DNA of 64,000 bases from Larix kaempferi (GCA_027924585.1 BSBM01000140.1:10790001-10854000); one strand, 5' to 3'; shown: positions 1 to 12,013, counted from the stretch's first letter. Numbers and translations: made by a program. The notes: generated by a model from the sequence alone, not told the origin.

Positions 1-178
1 CATCATCATATTCTTCCTCATCATCATATTCTTCCTCATCATCATCATCGTCATCACCATCATCTTCATCATCATCATCATCATCATCACCACCATCATC
101 ATCATCAACATCTTCATCATCATTCCCATCATCATCTCACTCTAGTAATGATTCAACAAAATTAGAGAAGCTCCTTAT

Positions 179-213
<35 letters not shown>

Positions 214-578
214 AGTCACCATCATCACCATCATCAACATCTTCATCATCATCACCATCACCATCATCATCATCATCAACATCTTCATCGTCATCCCCAT
301 CATCATCATCATCATCATCATCTTATATCCTCTTTATATCCAAAGAGAAGCTCCTTATGATGATGAAGATGATTTAGATGATGAGGATGAAGATGATGAT
401 TATGACCATCATCATCATATTTGTCATCATCATCATCATCATCAACATCCACATCCTCATCATCGTCATCATCATCATCATCATCATCATCATGGTCATC
501 ATCATCATCATCATCATCATCTTCGTCATCTTCATCGTCATCATAATCATCATCATCATCGTCACCATCTTATCATCA

Positions 579-611
<33 letters not shown>

Positions 612-1477
612 TTCATCATCATCATCGTCATCACCCTCTTCCTCATCATCATCATCTTCCTCATCACCCTCTTCCTCATCATCATCTTCTTCCTCATCAT
701 CATCATCGTCGTCATCATCATCATCATCATCATCGTCTCACACTAGTAATGATTCAACAAAATTAGAGAAGATCCTTGTATCATCATCATCATCATCATC
801 ACAATCTTCATCATCTTAATCATCATCATTATCATCATCATCATCATCACCATCATCAACATCTTCATCGTCATCATAATCACTATCATCATCGTTATCA
901 ACATCTTCATCAGCATCAGCATCATCATCATCATCATCATCTTATATCCTCCTTATATCCAAAATTAGAGAAGCTCCTTATGATGAAGAAGACGATTTAG
1001 ATGAAGATGATGATGATGATCATCATCCTAATCATCCTCATCATCCTCATCGTCCTCCTCTTCATCATCATTGTCATCTCTCCCTTCCTCATCAAAATAT
1101 CCATCATCATCATCTTCTTCATCACCATAATCATCATCTTCATCACCACCACCATCATCATCATCATCAACATCTTCATCATCATCATCACCATCATCAC
1201 CATCATCATCACCATCATCACCATCATCACCATCATCACCATCACCATCATCATCATCTTATATCCTCCTTATATCCAAAATTCGAGAAGTTTCTTATGA
1301 TGATGAAGACGATTTAAATGATGATGATGATCATTATCATCATATTCATCATCATCACCATCCTCCTCATCATCATCGTCCTCCTCTTCATCATCATTGT
1401 CATCTCCCCCTTCCTCATCAACATCTCCATCATCATCATCATCATCATCTTCATTACCATCATCATCATCAACATCT

Positions 1478-1509
<32 letters not shown>

Positions 1510-1625
1510 AACATCTTCATCATCATTGTCATCTCCCCCTTCCTCATCAACATATCCATCATCATCATATATATTCATCATCATCATCATCATCTTCATC
1601 ACCATAATCATCATCATAAACATCT

Positions 1626-1656
<31 letters not shown>

Positions 1657-2030
1657 CTTATATCCTCCTTATATCCAAAATTAGAGAAGCTTCTTATGAT
1701 GATGAAGACAATTTAGATGATGTTGATGAAGATGAAGATGGCGATGATGATGATGATGATGATCGTCCTCCTCTTTATCATCTTTGTCATCTCCCCCTTC
1801 CTCATTAACATCTCCATCATCATCATCTTATTCTTCATCATCATCATCATCATCATCATCAACAACATCTTCATCATCATCACCATCATCTTCATCTTCA
1901 TCTTCATCATCATCACCATCATCTTCATCTTCATCATCATCATCATATTTATCATCTTCATCACCATCATCTTCATCTGCATCATGATCATGTTCATCGT
2001 CATCACCCTCTTCCTCATCATCATCTTGTG
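1..2030. repeat. Imperfect TCA/TGA trinucleotide tract with recurring module
   Basis: About 2 kb made mostly of TCA/ATC/CAT triplets on the plus strand, with scattered TCC, TCG and ACC variants. A non-triplet module interrupts it repeatedly near 146-190, 325-400, 747-785, 945-1,015, 1,258-1,330 and 1,660-1,740. The module carries 'ttatatcc', 'aaattagagaagc' and 'cttatgatgatgaaga'. After most modules the strand sense flips for 30-60 bases (GAT runs) before returning to ATC runs, giving GATGATGAT/ATCATCATC inverted junctions, for example near 1,005-1,025. Long open frames here encode only Met, Ile, His, Ser or Asp runs and are triplet artefacts. The tract starts before the window edge. Confidence 0.95.
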
Positions 2031-3208
2031 CAATTATGCACTTAGGGATTAATGTTTGGAAGAGGTCCTAAAGGCCTTTATGGGGGAGGGGCTCTAGGAA
2101 TAAACCGACACATATCGATTTATTGGGCAATAAATGAAGTAAACGTTACCCGCCAAACTATTAAACGTTCAACAGGAGCGCGCACGCGCTTCTAGCGTGT
2201 GCGTGTCCCTGTAGAGCATAAAATTCAGAAAATAACCCGCACTCTTCTCCCGCATTTTTTCTCTCTTATTCCACACATGTTTTTCGCTGTTTTCACGCAC
2301 AGTCCCACAACCATTTTCATCTTGGATTGAATTCAGACACCATTTGGTGTTTCTTTGACAATTTGGATAGAATACACAAGAGTTGGGGCTCTAGTTGGCT
2401 CTTTGATTGAATACACACCAGTTGGGCTCTATTTGGCTCCTTTGATTGAATACACAACAATTGGACTCTATTTGGATCCTTGGATTGAATTCTCATGCTG
2501 CTTGGACACACCTGGACTCTTCTTACATATAGTGGATACATCAAAAGAGCATTTTACATTTGAAGCAAAGAGAAATCATAATCCTTGAGGTATGGTGACC
2601 TCTTCCTCCTTTTAAATGTATTTTAGTCTTCATTCATTTTGTTTGAATCGTAGATATTTTAGTTTTTCTCCATGAATTGTATGATAGATGTATTTTAGTC
2701 TTCTTAATCTTCAACATAGACAATAAAAACATCTTACCACAAAAAAACTACAACATGCACTAAGCAATGCTTTGAACCTTTCATGAAGATGATGCAAAAA
2801 AATTGCTTGCATCACAACCAATAAACTTTCATAATCACATAACTCCATCTAGTACACAAACATTTGTTGAATTCCTCATGATTTCACTACAACAACTCAC
2901 ATAAACACCTAAAGAATCAAACTCTTAATCTTTTGGGGCTATTTTGCCTCATCCAAAACATGAAAGTGAAGTGAGTAGGAGCTTCTCCTTTTGTAGGAAA
3001 TTTGCTCCTACTAACATCCCATACCACCATCCAATACCATCCAATTGAGTTCCTAGAGGTGATGTTGTTGCTATATCTAGGGCATTCTCAATAGCTTTTA
3101 AGATTATATGAAAACATTCTCACTAGATGTTGTTGTACATAATCAATTGCTACATCGAGTTTTAATATCTTATTTGTTGTTCATTCTTGCAGGGGTGATA
3201 TTTTTGTT
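2031..3208. other. Leader/intergenic sequence with CpG-rich patch and 39 bp repeats
   Basis: No convincing coding sequence. A CpG-rich patch at 2,170-2,215 contains GCGCGCACGCGC followed by GCGTGTGCGTG, an imperfect inverted repeat. About 3.1 diverged 39 bp repeats lie at 2,361-2,500. The rest, to 3,200, is AT-rich and could be the promoter, 5' UTR or first introns of the transposase-like gene that follows. No TATA box or start can be assigned with confidence. Confidence 0.5.
2361..2500 (+). repeat. 39 bp tandem repeat, about 3 copies
   Basis: Successive units begin with TTGGATAGAATACACA, TTGATTGAATACACA and TTGATTGAATACACA, each followed by a GTTGG/ATTGG-CTCTA-TTGG segment. A fourth unit is degenerate. 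The 39 bp period equals 13 codons, so one frame (2,355-2,588) shows a 13-residue repeat beginning IEYT. There is no start context or domain, so coding is not supported. Confidence 0.75.
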
Positions 3209-5425
3209 TTGTTAAAAAACGTATTGAATATAGGCAACAGACGTAATAATAAAATAAAGTCTAGAAGGAAGGAGCCGCCACTTGAAAAGGCCCATGAGAT
3301 AAGGAAAAAGGCCAGATTGTACATGGAAAACTGTAGACACCAAGATGTTAGTGCCTTAGATCCATCAACAAGCAATGACGAAGTGGTTGAAGTGAATCAA
3401 ATCTTGCTTGATGTCGAGTATGAATGGATGGATGTTGAACAGGTTGTTAATTGGCAACCTCCCCAAGAAGAGCACACACATGTCGATCAAACTCCCTTGC
3501 AGGACCAAATTGTGAACGAAGGGCCACAACAAACCGGTGACGAGACTCGTACTTCCTTTCAGACTTCCTTGCCTCGACTATAAAGTGTAAAATGGAGAAC
3601 TCCTAGACGTATTCATGTGGATGAAAGTTCATTTTCAGGACTTGAAGGTAAGTTGCGCAAACGCACTATTGATTTCGATTGTAACAGGATAATCAAAGAA
3701 TTTTTTGAATCCAAAACCGATGCAACAAAATGTCAATTGTTTCTGGCTTTTTTAAAATCACATTGTCTAGCTCATGTTAGGAGAATTTTGGGGCATAAAG
3801 GTAGTTAGAAGTTCAGAGGCCAACGATCATGTTGTTAGAAATATACAATCTGCATTTAATTTGATTGGAAAAAATTCTCGTACAAAATATTTTAATGCGG
3901 CCTGTCGTGTAGTGTCGGAATCGATCGTAGACAAATCCACAAGGAAACGTCGCCTGCTATCACACACATGTAAAATATTTAAAGTAGATAGAAAGACTCT
4001 TCAAAAGTATTCTTCTATTATAGAAAAACTTGAGACACCAGGCCAAAAATATTGTTGGGCCTTTGTTGGTAGGTTATCTTGTTCAGACATGAAGCTTATT
4101 GATGCTGTTAAAGAACTAGTACAAAATTTTTGGCATGATAACACTAGACCGTCATCGAATCAAAGAGATGTGTTAAAGTTGAGAAAAGGTGTTAAGGAGT
4201 GTGAACCCCATGTCAAGCACTTCCTTGACATGACACAAACATAACTCTACGAGAGGTTCAAGAATGACCACACACAATTGAACTTGGGCCAAAGATCCTT
4301 TGTAAAATGCAAACCCTGGTATGTTAGAATTTGTATTGATCGCAACACATGTTGTTGTAGATACCATGTAGAATTTGAGTACTATTATGATACATATAGA
4401 CATATATTTTGTGATTTACATACTAACATTGTGTAGGAATTCCCATCGTTACAACCATCGAATGCATCTAGAGAATTTATACATAGCATAATGTGTCCAA
4501 GACCTGAAGGACAAAAATATTATAAAATATCATGTTATGGGACATGTTCAAGGTGCAGTGGATTTTCATTATTGAGCCGCTGCATCCATGAAACCGAGGA
4601 GCACGAATTTGGGATGATGCCAGTAGAAATGCAGAACTTCAAGTACATAACATATCAAGTAGATAGTGTGAAGGAAAGCAAAAAAAATGCATTGGTGAAG
4701 TCACAGGTAATCTAATTTTGCATACTTTCATACTGTACATGTTGAATTTGTACATATATATTCATATTGCAAATGTCATGTTATGATTAATGCCCTTGGT
4801 TTTGTGGCACCAGGTACAAATTTACGATTTCATGAAGGAATTCTACCAAAAGACAGAGCAGTATGTACAACATGTCCATGTAGCACGATGGAAGGATGAA
4901 CAGTACAGACAGTGCAGGGAAAGCTTTCCCAATGGCACAATATTATCGGTTGTGGACTTTGCTGAAAACTACACCATGCAGCCACATAATGAGATTCAAA
5001 GTCAATACTACCATTCAGACCAAGTTAGCATAATGGTTCATATCACGTATAGGCACGCGCTAGAGAGAAGTAATGACATGAGGATAATATTGAAAGAGAC
5101 CAACTTCTACATCAGTGACGATAGGTGCCACGACCTACATTAGGTGCAACATTGCTTCAGAATTTTCTATGATCAACTGAAGGAGAGAGGTATACAGATG
5201 GATCAACATTGGATATGGTCAGATGGTTGTGCAAGCCAGTTAAAAAATGCACGTGTATTCCAGTGGTTGAGTATTTTTCACAAGACTTATGATGTGCTGC
5301 ATATCTGGAACTATTTTGAGATCGAGCATGGAAAGGGAGAGCATGACGGGGCTAAAACATGTCTCAAAACTGCCCTAAGAAGGGAGGAGATGAGGTGCAT
5401 GACAAACCTGTTGATGTATATGTAA
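3209..5425 (+). pseudogene. DDE-transposase-like gene, decayed, with one intron
   Basis: Fragments in consistent order make one protein of about 600-700 residues. An N-terminal basic segment (3,209-3,808) is followed, after a frame change near 3,800, by a Cys/His-containing middle (3,830-4,706, including a CSRCSG motif). After an intron comes a C-terminal catalytic-looking part (4,814-5,425). That part has VDFAENYT near 4,954, WSDGCASQ near 5,217, and HGKGEHDGA near 5,335. The spacing of acidic residues and the SDG...HGKG..DG pattern resemble uncharacterised transposase-derived proteins known to me from plants and animals; the exact superfamily is uncertain. The intron 4,707-4,813 has GT-AG ends and is phase 0. 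In-frame stops lie at 3,581, 4,242, about 4,434 and 5,141, mostly explicable as CAA/CAG to TAA/TAG. It is therefore not functional as it stands. No terminal inverted repeats were found. Confidence 0.7.
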
Positions 5426-5454
5426 CTTCGGAATGTATTTCATATATGTATATT

Positions 5455-5550
5455 GTACTCCTATAGAGATGGTATTATTCCTCTATACGGAAGTGTTTGT
5501 ATTCTTATAGAGATGTTATTATTCCTCTATACAGAAGTGTTGTCATTTAT
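5455..5550 (+). repeat. Two-copy ~55 bp tandem repeat
   Basis: The segment TATAGAGATG(G)TATTATTCCTC followed by TATAC(G/A)GAAGTGTT occurs twice in direct order at about 5,462 and 5,516. It straddles the likely 5' boundary of the Copia LTR and may be target-site sequence or LTR sequence. Confidence 0.6.
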
Positions 5551-6070
5551 ATTCTAAGTGTCGTAACTTATACTTGATGGGTTATTAGACCACCTTGTTG
5601 GGGTCGGCCCTGTATAAGTCATGTGGGTCAAAGGGTTATTAGACCACCCTATTGGGGGTCGACCATGTGGTTCAAAGGGTTATTAGACCACCCTATTGGG
5701 TGTCGTCCCAGTTAGAATTGTGTTATGTGGTTAAGTTGAGGCTGACCTAGTAAAGGTTATTAGGCAAGTCAAGTCAAGTATAAATAGAGTGCGGGAGGCA
5801 CTCTATTTTATCATTCTATTCTCACACACACTCTTTGAAGAGTGGCGAACTTGTGGAGGAGGAAGTTATTGGGGTTTGTATCATTTCTCTATCTATCTCT
5901 GAGGAAGTTATTGGGGTTTTTCACCTTTATGGTTTTCCCCAAGTAAACTCTGTGTCTCTTGTGTGCTTGCATTATTGTGTCCATGATTGATATGCTGTAG
6001 ATATGCTGTACATGTTGTTCTCTCAGTTAATATCCTAGATCAGATTGAAGTAAATTATGAAAAACTAACA
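5538..6070 (+). repeat. Probable 5' LTR of a Copia element
   Basis: The right boundary is firm because it touches a primer-binding site at 6,071 and ends AACTAACA. The left boundary is inferred from TGTTGTCA at 5,538, giving TGTT...AACA termini. An alternative start is TGTCGTAA at 5,559. It contains a TATA box (GTATAAATAGAG near 5,778) and three copies of a GGTTATTAGACCACC module near 5,579, 5,633 and 5,678. No second LTR is in the window, so the boundary cannot be confirmed by comparison. Confidence 0.55.
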
Positions 6071-6082
6071 TGGTATCAGAGC
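6071..6082 (+). other. Primer-binding site, initiator-Met tRNA type
   Basis: TGGTATCAGAGC follows the LTR end directly. It is the standard complement of the 3' end of plant initiator methionine tRNA used by most plant Copia elements. It fixes the right edge of the LTR and the plus orientation of the element. Confidence 0.85.
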
Positions 6083-8756
6083 TAGCCTGAAAGAAGGCAT
6101 GGTATGGCATGTATGACACTTGTTGCACTTGCGATGCTAGGGTTTGATATAGCAAAAACCGTTCATCGTAGAACTTTTGCTATAAATCCATTTTGGAAAA
6201 TTTTTCGCATTTGAAACTTTTACAGGTCAAATATTAGATCCCCATGTACCTTGTGTCCAAAGGAAAACTTCTAATTCGCTTTACTTTGTGTTTTATGATC
6301 TGTACAATCTAGGGTTTCTGCCTCTTCCATATCTGAGTCATAAACAGGTGACCTAGGAAAAAAGGTCATAACTTGGGCTAGGAAGCTCCAAATGAAATTT
6401 CGTAAAATGTGACAGGTAGTACACGGACTGTACTTTCTCAGGTAACTTTTTCAGAGGATGAAACTGAACCAGTGACATGTGGAACGCCGTACAAGTTCGC
6501 TCTCCTGTTTTATCCCATAAAAACGTCACGTTGCGACACTTGGAATAACTCTCTATCGGAGAATCCATTTGAGGTCAGACCTATGGGGTTGGAAAGATGA
6601 CAGGTTAGGATACCACAAGAAAACATTTTAGGCCCTGTGGATTGGAAAGTTTGGATTTACACCAGAAACAATCAGGTTCATATTTCTGTCAAAACAAAAT
6701 TGGATTTTGAGCACCTTCATTCATGGCTCCGGGAATTAGGGTTTTGGAGAAAGTTGGTATTTTTGTAATTGGATACCATGGCTGAATACTACTCATCAAA
6801 ATCGAAATTTAGAGACCAAGATCAAATTTTTTGGTTGGGTAGAAGGCCGGGCTTCATCAAACCCTAGTTTGGGACTTTGATCGGAAAAGTGGAAAATTAG
6901 GGCTTCTGCAAAAGTTGGAATTTTTGAAGTCTGTGACCACGGCTGGAAGATCCTCAGAAAAATTGAAGTTTAGAGCTTTGGATCGAACCTTTTGGTTGGG
7001 CAGAAGGGTGGGATTTATCAAACCCTAGTTCAGGATCCTGTCTAGAAGATCCAGAAGTCTCAAAGGAAATTTTGAAGGGTGAAACTTTGCAGTTTTCAAA
7101 TTCTGAGTATACCAGGTTGATCAACTCATCAAAGCGCATCTTTCTATCCTTTCAGAAGTTTGAAATTCAAAGTTTGAATTTTTAGGGTTTCCTTAACAAA
7201 CCCTAATCTAGCTCCAGATCCAGTTTCTGCAAATCAAGTGGATTGGGTTAATCCTAGAAGAAAATGGATTGGTCACCTGCATAAGTGAAGAAGTTCTTGT
7301 CTTAGAGGGAGATGAGGCTAAGGCCTTACATAAGAAGATTACAAGCAATCTCGACAGGTATGACTTACAGGTATGTTTCAGATTATGTTCATGGTTAAGT
7401 TTATGATATGTTTGTCTTCATATCATTACGGTTAGTACAATATTGATTAATTACTAGACTTATCGTATCACCTTAAAAAAATTATGAATACATGATAGAA
7501 GATATTCATTGATTAAGGTTTTGACACTTATGATTGTACTAATGCATTGTGATGTTGTATGAGGTTTATGTTGTTCACTAACATGAAAGGTACACCAAGA
7601 AAGACAAATCATGTTCTACTTCAAGAACATATGATCATGGTGACATGAAGACACAGATTCATCCATTATCATGGATCACATAGAAGATCTACTTACGAGG
7701 TATGTATAACTTGGTTCTACAATGGTTAACTTATGAGACATGCAGGTTACTAGCACAAGTCATTGAAGAGAACCAGAAGACATCATGCGGGTATGTTAGA
7801 CATAACTAGCTAACATAGTAATCCAGGTATGTTTTTCCTATATCAAGTTAGAATATTACCTTGTGTTAGGATCCCTTATATAAGTATACTTGGTATGATT
7901 GGTTATGTTTATTCATAAAGTTAGAGATGTAAGAAATTAAGGGTTTATGCATATTATGTCTTTTATCTTGATTGGTGATTTGACTAACCAGAAGAGTCCT
8001 ATGATCAAATACGAATATGCATGAGTAAAAGAATTGTGATAAATTATCTGTATTATTGTGTTTTGATAGTATTAAGATTATACTAATGAATGTATGAGAT
8101 CTCGAGGATAACACAATGATGATACTAGTAATCATGCATAGTGATTGAGAATGGATATAAGTTCAAGGACAATCCAGGAAGCAAATATCAAGAGGGAGCA
8201 CACTCCAGTAGTTCCTGCAAGGAAATAAATATTGAGAGGGAGTCCACCTAACAAACAAACAAAGATAAGTATTTTAATTGTCATTTCTTGCATATTTGTT
8301 TGTTTAAATAATATTGTTAAATGATGTATATGCTTATGTTCCTAGACTTAGGGTGTGTATTATGCATATTAGAATAATTGCATTAATGAACAGTATACTA
8401 CTAATTTGCATATGATGGGTAAGTGGCCTATGGCACTGTACAACATTCCATTTCTACTTATCTAGAATGAAACCTCTTTGCTGACATATTGGGAGTTGTA
8501 CACACTCTTAACAATGTTCTGGTAGAGATTGGAAGGCATCTAGAAAGTTACAAGATATGGATAAATGTTGTATTGAAGCATTGGCTAAAGATAATTGCAC
8601 GACTGTATGACATATTTCTTCAGATGTAAGAATTTGTTCTGAAAACTGTGAGATGTTTCTAATCATGCAATTTAACTTGTTTTGTAGGAAAGATCGTATA
8701 CCATCACCTACAAAAGAAGGACTACAACATTTGTTTAGCAACAAAGTTATCTATTG
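6083..8756 (+). other. Non-coding internal region of the Copia remnant
   Basis: No protein domain was recognised in either strand. A diverged two-copy repeat of about 160 bp lies at 6,733-7,050; each copy carries 'aaagttgg', 'gaa(g)tttagag', 'tttggttggg' and 'atcaaaccctag'. Purine-rich stretches AAGAGGGAG near 8,190 and GAGAGGGAG near 8,233 resemble polypurine tracts, but no LTR follows that matches the one at 5,538. Confidence 0.5.
6733..7050 (+). repeat. Two diverged ~160 bp tandem copies
   Basis: 6,733-6,890 and 6,891-7,050 align over most of their length, sharing ATTAGGG(T/C)TT, AAAGTTGG(T/A)ATTTTTG, TTTGGTTGGG(T/C)AGAAGG and CATCAAACCCTAGTT or close variants. It lies in the untranslated part of the Copia remnant. 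Confidence 0.65.
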
Positions 8757-9543
8757 GAAATATTGAAGATATTGAAGTTCCCAGGATCTGGGAAGAATGC
8801 CATGATCGAGGAGTACCAGTTGATCATGAAGATATTTGGGATGCAGTCCCAAGACCTGAAGAGAATTCTATAGTGACTTCCAAGTGGATCTACAAGATCA
8901 AGCATGCTGCAGATGGCAGCATAAATAAATACAAAGAAATATTTGTTGCTCGTGGAAAGAAGGAATAGACTATGAAGAAACTTTTGCTCCTGTAACCAGG
9001 TACACTTCCATCAGATCAGTACTTGCTCTGGCTGCAGTGATGAAATGGAAGATACACCAGATGGATGTCAAGACAGCCTTCTTGAATGGTGTAGTCGAAG
9101 AGGAAGTGTATGTGGAGAAGCCAGTTGGTTTTGAGACACATGACAGAAAGTCATATGTATGCAGGTTGAAGAAAGCCTTGTAGGCTTGAAGCAAGATCCT
9201 AGGACTTGGTATGGTAGGATAGACAGATTTCTATCCAGTTTGGGCTTTACCAAGAGAAAAGAAGATTCCAACCTTTACTACAAGGTCGAGGAAGGAAATC
9301 CAGTGAAACTACTTTGGTATGTGGATGACCTGTTTGTTATAGGTGATGAGGCATTGATTACAGACACGAAGAGGAAGCTTGCTGCCGAGTTTGAGATGAA
9401 GGACTTGGGGAGGATGCACTCTTTTCTAGGCATGGAGGTGTGGTAGAGTGCAGATGGAATCTTCCTTGGACAAGGGAAGTATGCAGTAGAGATCCTGAAG
9501 AGGTTCGGGATGATGGACTTCAAGGCCATGGCGACACCATTGT
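8757..9543 (+). pseudogene. Copia reverse transcriptase fragment
   Basis: This is the Ty1/Copia RT (RVT_2-type) domain that copies element RNA into DNA. The visible order is WDAVPRPEE, SKWIYKIK, DGSINKYK, YEETFAPVTRYTSIR, HQMDVKTAFLNG, GLKQDPRTWYGRID, the catalytic YVDDL at about 9,319, and FEMKDLGRMHSFLG. The first catalytic Asp sits in QMDVKTAFL, so active-site residues survive. Breaks are a frame change with loss of a few residues near 8,955-8,962, a one-base loss in the codon before GLKQ near 9,181, and an in-frame TAG at 9,444. The domain ends at MATPLF (9,543), where a different sequence begins. Family assignment is firm; function is lost. Confidence 0.92.
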
Positions 9544-9544
9544 T

Positions 9545-12013
9545 CTACCCTCGGCTTGCTCTAACTGCTCGGCTAATGTCCGCTTGTCTACTTCTAGCTG
9601 AGATGCCTTTTCTTCCGCTCCATTCTTCTCTGCTTCCACAATCATCATTTGGAGTGTTAGTTGGTCCTTTTCCTCCTCCAGCTGGCTGTACTTGTTTGAC
9701 AACTCCCTATGCTCAGCGTACAAGCAATTATACTTGTTCACTACCAGATCTCTTTGGGCTTGCTCATTAGCCACAGTCTGTTGTAGCGAATGAGCTCTCT
9801 TCTTTGTCAAAATATTTTCTCTAACTATCACACCCACATTGTCCAGTGATGCTCTTTCTATTTCCACAACTGCGGATGCCATAGCAAAGGGATCCTTATC
9901 TGTATTTTTAATTACCGTGACCTCTCGGTGGGTAACGATGTCTTCATGGAAGGGACTTTTGACCCTCTCTTCTGATTTGAGGACCATTGCTTTCCTCCTC
10001 TTTTCGTAGACAAACTCATTCCACCTGGACACTGTACGCTTTCCCGATGGCGTGTACGGGACAATTGGTCGGTTTATGATGTCTATGTCTTCTTCAGCAG
10101 GTGGGGTCCGGACTTCCTGAGCTGGATCCATGCCCTTCTTTTGGGTACCAGAGCCTCCTGCTTGGGATGGGTCTATATCCATGTCTTGGACACCGGACCC
10201 ACTGACTTGAGCATCTTCCCTTGCTTTCAACTCTTCTTCTGCCTTCCTTTCTGCCTCCGCTTGCTCAGCTTCAGCCTCTTTCTGCTTTTGGGCTTCCTCA
10301 GCCTCCTTCCGCAGGCTTTCATTTTCAACTTCTTGCTGCATCCTTGCCACTTCAGCTTCCTGCTACCTTCTTGCCATTTCAGCTTCCTGCTGCCACCTGG
10401 CTTCTTCTGCTTCCCGCTGCAGCTTGGCTTCCTTAGCTTCCTGGAGTAACCTGGCTTCTTCCCTTAATCTGAGCTCTTCCTGAGCTCAGGCATCCTCAGC
10501 TTCTTTCTCCTTCTGCTAGCTGGTCTTCTGGGCCTTGGTTGAGATAGAGCTTGCCCCAGTGCTTTGGCGACAGACCCGTAGCTCAACCATGTTGCTGATA
10601 CCTCTGAATGCCTCTTCCTCGGCATCAGGATAGTGGGAGTACTCGAAGTGAGCATAGATATCCTTACAGTGCTCAACAACTCTTCCCTTTCTGTCATTCC
10701 TGTGGAAGACCACCTCACCGAAGTGGAAGGCTTTCAGCTCTTGAATAAATTCATCGGCCGAGGAAACCCCCGAGAACTTGTAAGCACCTATACAGAAAGG
10801 TAGAGGGGGAAAGGAAGCCTTATGCTGTTTGTGGAGCATTGCTCCAATTCCATCCAGGAAGAGTTGTCTTACTGCTTCTTTGAGGACCACATAATCCATG
10901 GCATACTGCGGCAAGATGTATGGGGGATTAGTACCTCCAAACATTCTGAGGTAGGTACCTTGTTCTGAAAAGTAAAAATCCCCGTAATCTTCAAGGACTT
11001 CCACAACGTTCTCTGACAGGCAGTTGGGCTCCTCCCTGAACAACTTCTCATATAGGGGCATGATGAACCCCTCACAGATGAGTTTGTAACTAGGCCTGTA
11101 ATTATGAGCCCACAACATCTTGAAAGCGATGTAGACCGGGGTAGTGGCCTTATCCCATGTGCATCCCAATTTGGGGAATTCTATCTTGGCTAAAATACAA
11201 TCGATCAGATATGAAGACATGAAAAATTCAGCCTTCTTCAAGGCTAGTCCTTCTTTAGCAGCAACTATCATCGAGGCCAAACTATCTGATAGGAGAGTGG
11301 CCCAGTCAAACACAGTTCCCTTGAATGCCACGTAGTGGATAATAGGGACCCACTGAATCTTATACTGTGCCATCGGGCATGCCGAAGATTCTGCACAGCA
11401 TTAAAGCGATCAATATGAAAGGAGCTCTCAGATTCTGCACGTCATATTCATCACTTCCTTTCTTCCTCAAATGTTTTCCTGCCATTAGCAGCTTCTTGGC
11501 CATCTCGACGGTTTTCATCTGGCTCAACCATTCATCAGTCAGAGCTTGTTGGACACGGGGAAATTTGTAGGCTGCCGCAAGATACGCGGGTTGAAATGAG
11601 GCAATAGCCACTTTCCCGCTATCATTTATCACTCTCCCTTCAGCATCGGCATGTTGGAGTATCCATCCGATCACTTCAGCACAGGGGAACAACTCAGGGC
11701 GGGGTAGCAGCTCTAGTTATGCCTGAGGCTCTGATATTGAGATAAATCGGCCCTTCCTCTAGCAACATATTTGGGATCTCTTGGTCCCGGATCATTCTGT
11801 AGATGTCACCCCATCTGATTTCAGGAGGGACACCGGTGGTGCACCTAGTATCCTGGAGTGAAGCTTCAGTTTTAAGTGGCGCAGGCTTCTTTTCTGACAT
11901 TTTAGCCTTCTTCTTACCAACTTTCGGCATTTTGATTTATCCCTGATAACACCCATATACAAGTCATCATGATATTGAGCAACATACTGTGAGGTTTCAA
12001 CAGAGAGCACCAT
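9545..12013 (-). pseudogene. Decayed coiled-coil protein gene, probably element-associated
   Basis: On the minus strand, fragments from 12,013 down to 9,545 make one protein of about 800 residues. A Lys-rich start (MPKVGKKKAK at 11,930) leads into a globular N-terminal part (11,930-10,516) containing FPCAEVIGWILQHADAEG, YIAFKMLWAHNYRPSYK and MPLYEKLF. A long Glu/Lys/Ala/Gln coiled coil follows (10,510-10,220, repeating EAEEAR-like heptads). Then come an acidic/Pro linker, SGKRTVSRWNEFVYEKRRK, and a second coiled coil (9,790-9,545). Frames change near 11,700 and 11,380, and stops lie near 10,515, 10,490 and 10,365. The C-terminus is cut by the junction with the Copia RT. I do not recognise the family. 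Its layout of a globular domain plus coiled coil recalls extra ORFs of plant Gypsy elements, which is inference only. Confidence 0.6.

Larger units (their letters stand above)
5538..9543 (+). mobile_element. Truncated Ty1/Copia retrotransposon
   Basis: The remnant consists of one LTR, a methionine-tRNA primer-binding site, about 2.6 kb without recognisable gag, protease or integrase, and then a damaged RT. The RT stops abruptly at about 9,543, where an unrelated minus-strand reading frame begins. RNase H and the 3' LTR are missing. Either the gag-integrase region was deleted and replaced, or the 6,083-8,750 stretch has decayed beyond recognition. The orientation of LTR and RT agrees, but that both belong to one insertion is an inference. 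Confidence 0.6.

Noticed and set aside
374-2052. Long open frames coding poly-Met/Ile/Asp/His proteins at the window start
   Set aside because: They are the six translations of a TCA triplet tract. All frames are open, none has a domain, and the strand sense flips repeatedly.
8180-8240. Polypurine tracts AAGAGGGAG and GAGAGGGAG as the 3' end of a Copia element
   Set aside because: No sequence matching the 5' LTR follows, and RT lies downstream rather than upstream.
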